From: Deltaproteobacteria bacterium
GTDB lineage: Bacteria > Desulfobacterota > Desulfarculia > Adiutricales > Adiutricaceae
DNA: 6,675 bases
Assembly (NCBI GenBank): GCA_031267005.1
Contig: JAIRZX010000249.1
Coordinates: forward strand, 1-6,675
Reading direction: 5' to 3'
Of the stretch, positions 4,385 to 6,675 are shown one piece after another. The notes beneath the pieces are model-generated. The model saw only the letters and a program-made list of their open reading frames with translations, was not told the origin of the DNA and ran no database searches. Numbering within the stretch: position 1 is the first letter of the stretch; every line of letters begins with the position of its first letter. Position numbers and translations under genes: made by a program.

Positions 4385-6440
4385 AGGAGTCCCCGGAACC
4401 CTCGACGGCCGCTTCCGGGGCCTTGAAGCGAAGCACGGCGGGCTCGGCGCCGTTGGCGGTGACGGAGATGTTCAGGGCGTTCTGGACAGCCGCCGGATCG
4501 TCTTGGGGAAACGCGGTCGCTACAGAATGGGACAGGGGCGGGTCGGGGGCCGCCGAGGCGGAGAAGGTGCCCGGGGCCGCGAGGAAGCTGGCGATTTCTG
4601 AAAGCAGCGGCTCTATGTCCACGAGCTTGCCCTCCAGGCGGTCCCGGATCTGCTTGGAGATGCTTCGGGTGAAAGCGTCCCTCACGTCCGTCGCCTCCTG
4701 GCCGTAGACCTCCGAAAGCAGGCTGTAGTAGGCGGGGAGGAGGCCGCGGTCGCTGTAGTTCAGCTGGACGCGCTGGAGGGCTACCTTGTCCAGCTCCTTG
4801 TCGAAAGAAAGCCCGACTAAATCGGAGAGGGGCGTCTGGGAGAGGGGGGGCAGCAGAGCTGAATGCATGCCTTCAAGTGCGACGGAGCCGGTGAGCTCGG
4901 CCGCTCCCTTGGCGGTAAGCTCGTTTAAGGTAACCCGGTAGGTACCGGCGGAGCCGTCGGCGGAACAGTCCACCTTGGCGTTAATTTCCAGGACCTCCTG
5001 GCCCAGGTAGGGGAGAAGGAGGGTAGCCTCCCTCAAAAGCCCTTCCTTAAGGCTCTCGGGGTCCGGGGGCGGGGTGTAGACGAGGCTCGTAAGCTCCAGG
5101 GTGGCGTTGGGGAGTTCCTGTGCTTTGAAGGGGCCCTGCACGACGCCCCGGGCGATCCTGACCGACGGCCCCGGCTCCACCGCCGCGCCCAGCCCCTGGA
5201 CTGTCCCGCGTTCGAGCCCGAAGGGGAAGCTCACCAGATCGGAGACCCTTGGGAAGTCCTGCCAGATCCGCGAGACGCTCGGGGTGTAGTAGGCGGTGGC
5301 CAGCCTGTCGGCAGTGTCCCCGGCCCTGGCCAGCGGGACCGTGAAGTCAGGCCGCACCAGGTCGTAGGAGTCCAGGGTTAGCAGGGCGGCGAAGTCCGGG
5401 GCGGCGGGGTCCCTCATCGTGACCTTGATCCCCTTGCCGGTGAAGGAGTCGGCCAGGCCGCCCGAAAGGAGGCCGGAAAGCGCCAGTTCCCCCGCTTCGG
5501 CTGCGAAGGCCTCCACGCCTCCCGAGGAGACGGAGGTCTTGAAGGCGGTGAGCCTGAAGACGGCCGCCGAGAGGTTGCGGAGGAAGTCGTAGTTGTTGTC
5601 GGCGTTCGAAAACCCGGGCCCAAGCGAAATGGACTCGGCGGAGAACTCGTCGAGCGACATAGTGAAGTTCTCGCCCGTCACGGCCGGGGAAGCGAAGCCC
5701 GTGCGGTACCCGGCGAGCTCGATCCTGGCCGCGGTCACGCTTTTCAAAAAATCCGGGGAGCCGACTATCGCCTCCTCCAGGGTGGGCTTCAAGGCCAGAT
5801 CCGAGACCGCGAGCCTGTTTATCTCGAATTCGGTAGTGAGCCCGCTCATGGTCTTCTCCCCCGCGAGCCCTTCCATGGACAGGAGCTTGAACATGGTCCC
5901 GCCGTCCCCCGGCGGGAGAACCCCCTTTTCCACTAGGCTCTCCAAGGCGTCCCTGTCCGGGCCGCCCTGGATCGTCACGGTATCGATCCTGACGAACGTA
6001 CCCTCCCTGCGGGCTGGGGCGGGCGCGGAAGTGGCGCCTGAGGCGGGCTCGGGCAAGTCCCCGGCGGCGGAGTCGTCCGCCTGCCCGCCCGAAGCGTCCC
6101 CGCCGTCCTGGGAGGGGCCCGGCTGGAGGGTTGCGGCCGGGGCGGCGGCGCGGGAGGGGCCCGGGTCCGGGGAAGGGAAGTTCAGGGCGAGGCCGTCTAC
6201 GGTTAGGGTCTTGGACAAAAGCGAGAAGGAATGGCCGGACGCGACCCAGGCGCCTTTCCCGGCCGCCCTGTCCAAAGCGGCGGAGAACGACTCCCATGCC
6301 TTGGCTCCGGCGAAATGGCTCGCGATAACGAATACGGCGGCGATGATAGCCGCCACGGCTAGGGCGGCCACGGCTATGTTGCGCGCGCTGTTCCGGGAGC
6401 CGCGGCGGGAGGCGGGCAGGAGCTTGGAGAGGTTGGACAT
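4383..6440 (-). CDS. Membrane-anchored envelope protein of unknown function (AsmA/DUF945-like architecture at most)
   Basis: A 685-residue protein. A basic N-terminus (RRGSRNSAR, 12-20) precedes one hydrophobic helix at about 21-43, giving an uncleaved signal anchor with the bulk probably periplasmic. GHSFSLLSKTLTVDGLALNFP (69-89) resembles the first strands of AsmA-type or DUF945-type proteins. A Pro/Ala/Gly linker spans about 90-146. The rest alternates short amphipathic strands (VRIDTVTIQGG, EINRLAVSDLALKP, TMSLDEFSAESISLG) with helices, including a late helical segment at 567-620 (YYSLLSEVYGQEATDVRDAF, SKQIRDRLEGKLVDIEPLL). There is a single Cys at 492. The open frame continues 64 codons further upstream, but that part is Pro-rich and overlaps a good promoter at 6510-6539. 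I therefore start at ATG 6440, although its SD is weak (GAG about 12 nt upstream). It is first in an operon with the class IV aminotransferase-like gene. Envelope lipid transport is speculation from architecture only. Confidence 0.85.
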   Translation of the reverse strand: MSNLSKLLPASRRGSRNSARNIAVAALAVAAIIAAVFVIASHFAGAKAWESFSAALDRAAGKGAWVASGHSFSLLSKTLTVDGLALNFPSPDPGPSRAAAPAATLQPGPSQDGGDASGGQADDSAAGDLPEPASGATSAPAPARREGTFVRIDTVTIQGGPDRDALESLVEKGVLPPGDGGTMFKLLSMEGLAGEKTMSGLTTEFEINRLAVSDLALKPTLEEAIVGSPDFLKSVTAARIELAGYRTGFASPAVTGENFTMSLDEFSAESISLGPGFSNADNNYDFLRNLSAAVFRLTAFKTSVSSGGVEAFAAEAGELALSGLLSGGLADSFTGKGIKVTMRDPAAPDFAALLTLDSYDLVRPDFTVPLARAGDTADRLATAYYTPSVSRIWQDFPRVSDLVSFPFGLERGTVQGLGAAVEPGPSVRIARGVVQGPFKAQELPNATLELTSLVYTPPPDPESLKEGLLREATLLLPYLGQEVLEINAKVDCSADGSAGTYRVTLNELTAKGAAELTGSVALEGMHSALLPPLSQTPLSDLVGLSFDKELDKVALQRVQLNYSDRGLLPAYYSLLSEVYGQEATDVRDAFTRSISKQIRDRLEGKLVDIEPLLSEIASFLAAPGTFSASAAPDPPLSHSVATAFPQDDPAAVQNALNISVTANGAEPAVLRFKAPEAAVEGSGDS

Positions 6441-6509
6441 GTTTGGGTTTATCTCGTTTGAGCCGGAAGGCGGGGGCCTTGCGGCGGCTCGGTCAGGGCT
6501 GAAAGCCGG

Positions 6510-6539
6510 ATTATAGCAACAGGGGGGGCAGTCCGGCAA
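6510..6539 (-). promoter_or_regulatory. Sigma70 promoter with extended -10 for the membrane-protein/class IV operon
   Basis: On the minus strand TTGCCG (6534-6539, 4/6) is followed after 18 bp by TATAAT (6510-6515, 6/6), preceded by TGC (6516-6518) to make the extended element TGCTATAAT. The start point should fall near 6503, leaving a leader of about 60 nt to ATG 6440. A transcript from here excludes the upstream in-frame ATG at 6632. Confidence 0.75.
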
Positions 6540-6675
6540 ACCAAGGAGGGGCTTGGGTGTCGGCATGCGGGCTGGCGCGGGTGGGGGCGCCTGGGAGGAA
6601 GGCGGGGGAAGGTGGGGGGGGAGCGTTGGCACGGGAGCGCGCCGGGCGTTTTGCCGTTAGTGGCGTTTTGGATGG
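6540..6675. other. Right-hand edge, no gene recognised
   Basis: GC-rich sequence with several G-runs. An open minus-strand frame reads Pro-rich low-complexity residues and lies upstream of the operon promoter. I see no RNA gene or repeat in it. Confidence 0.5.

Noticed and set aside
5593..6516. 307-codon plus-strand frame opposite the membrane-protein gene
   Set aside because: It is a shadow of the minus-strand gene in GC-rich DNA, with no recognisable domain and a Ser/Pro/Ala-biased composition.
6441..6632. 64-codon N-terminal extension of the 685-residue membrane protein
   Set aside because: It is Pro-rich, overlaps a strong extended -10 promoter, and would bury the signal anchor behind an atypical leader; ATG 6440 directly precedes a normal basic n-region.

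Overview
This is a GC-rich bacterial window with a Gram-negative feel. It carries GTG, TTG and ATG starts, C- or G-ending codons, sigma70-type promoters and Shine-Dalgarno-led translation. The small four-cysteine protein and the Cys-motif flavoenzyme belong to families I associate with anaerobes, including Desulfobacterota and clostridia. A Desulfobacterota-like host is my best guess, but it rests on recalled family distribution and not on a marker gene.

Layout. Bases 1-1058 are a plus-strand pair: a YggS/PLPBP-type pyridoxal-phosphate-binding protein (GTG at 116) and, 7 nt later, an 80-residue CxxC...C...C protein that is probably zinc-binding. The YggS frame stays open to the left edge, so the upstream boundary is ambiguous. 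Bases 1059-1489 are a convergent non-coding gap with hairpins. Bases 1490-2539 (minus) encode an FMN-dependent alpha-hydroxy-acid-oxidase-family enzyme with an N-terminal Cys motif. Bases 2554-3230 hold no convincing gene but several simple repeats: seven exact GTGAGCC heptamers plus two variants, and a GGA/GGC purine tract. A complete tRNA-Asp(GTC) unit follows at 3231-3442, with promoter, leader, tRNA with encoded CCA, and a strong intrinsic terminator. Bases 3443-3711 are a spacer with degenerate GGCTTCAGG-like repeats.

Bases 3712-6515 (minus) form a two-gene operon read from a promoter with an extended -10 element (TGCTATAAT). Its first gene encodes a 685-residue membrane-anchored protein of unknown function. 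Its second gene (TTG start) encodes a short class IV aminotransferase-fold protein resembling 4-amino-4-deoxychorismate lyase. The second gene's SD overlaps the first gene's stop codon, so the two are probably translated together.

How the genes fit together. Two proteins (YggS and the class IV enzyme) use or bind PLP, but they lie in separate, oppositely oriented units and nothing here ties them into one pathway. I see no CRISPR array, transposase, phage gene or toxin-antitoxin pair. I do not see a clear undescribed system. The items most worth a second look are the coupling of an unknown envelope protein to a PLP-fold enzyme, the Asn at the usual acidic PLP-contact position of that enzyme, the in-frame opening upstream of yggS, and the repeat-dense gap before the tRNA.
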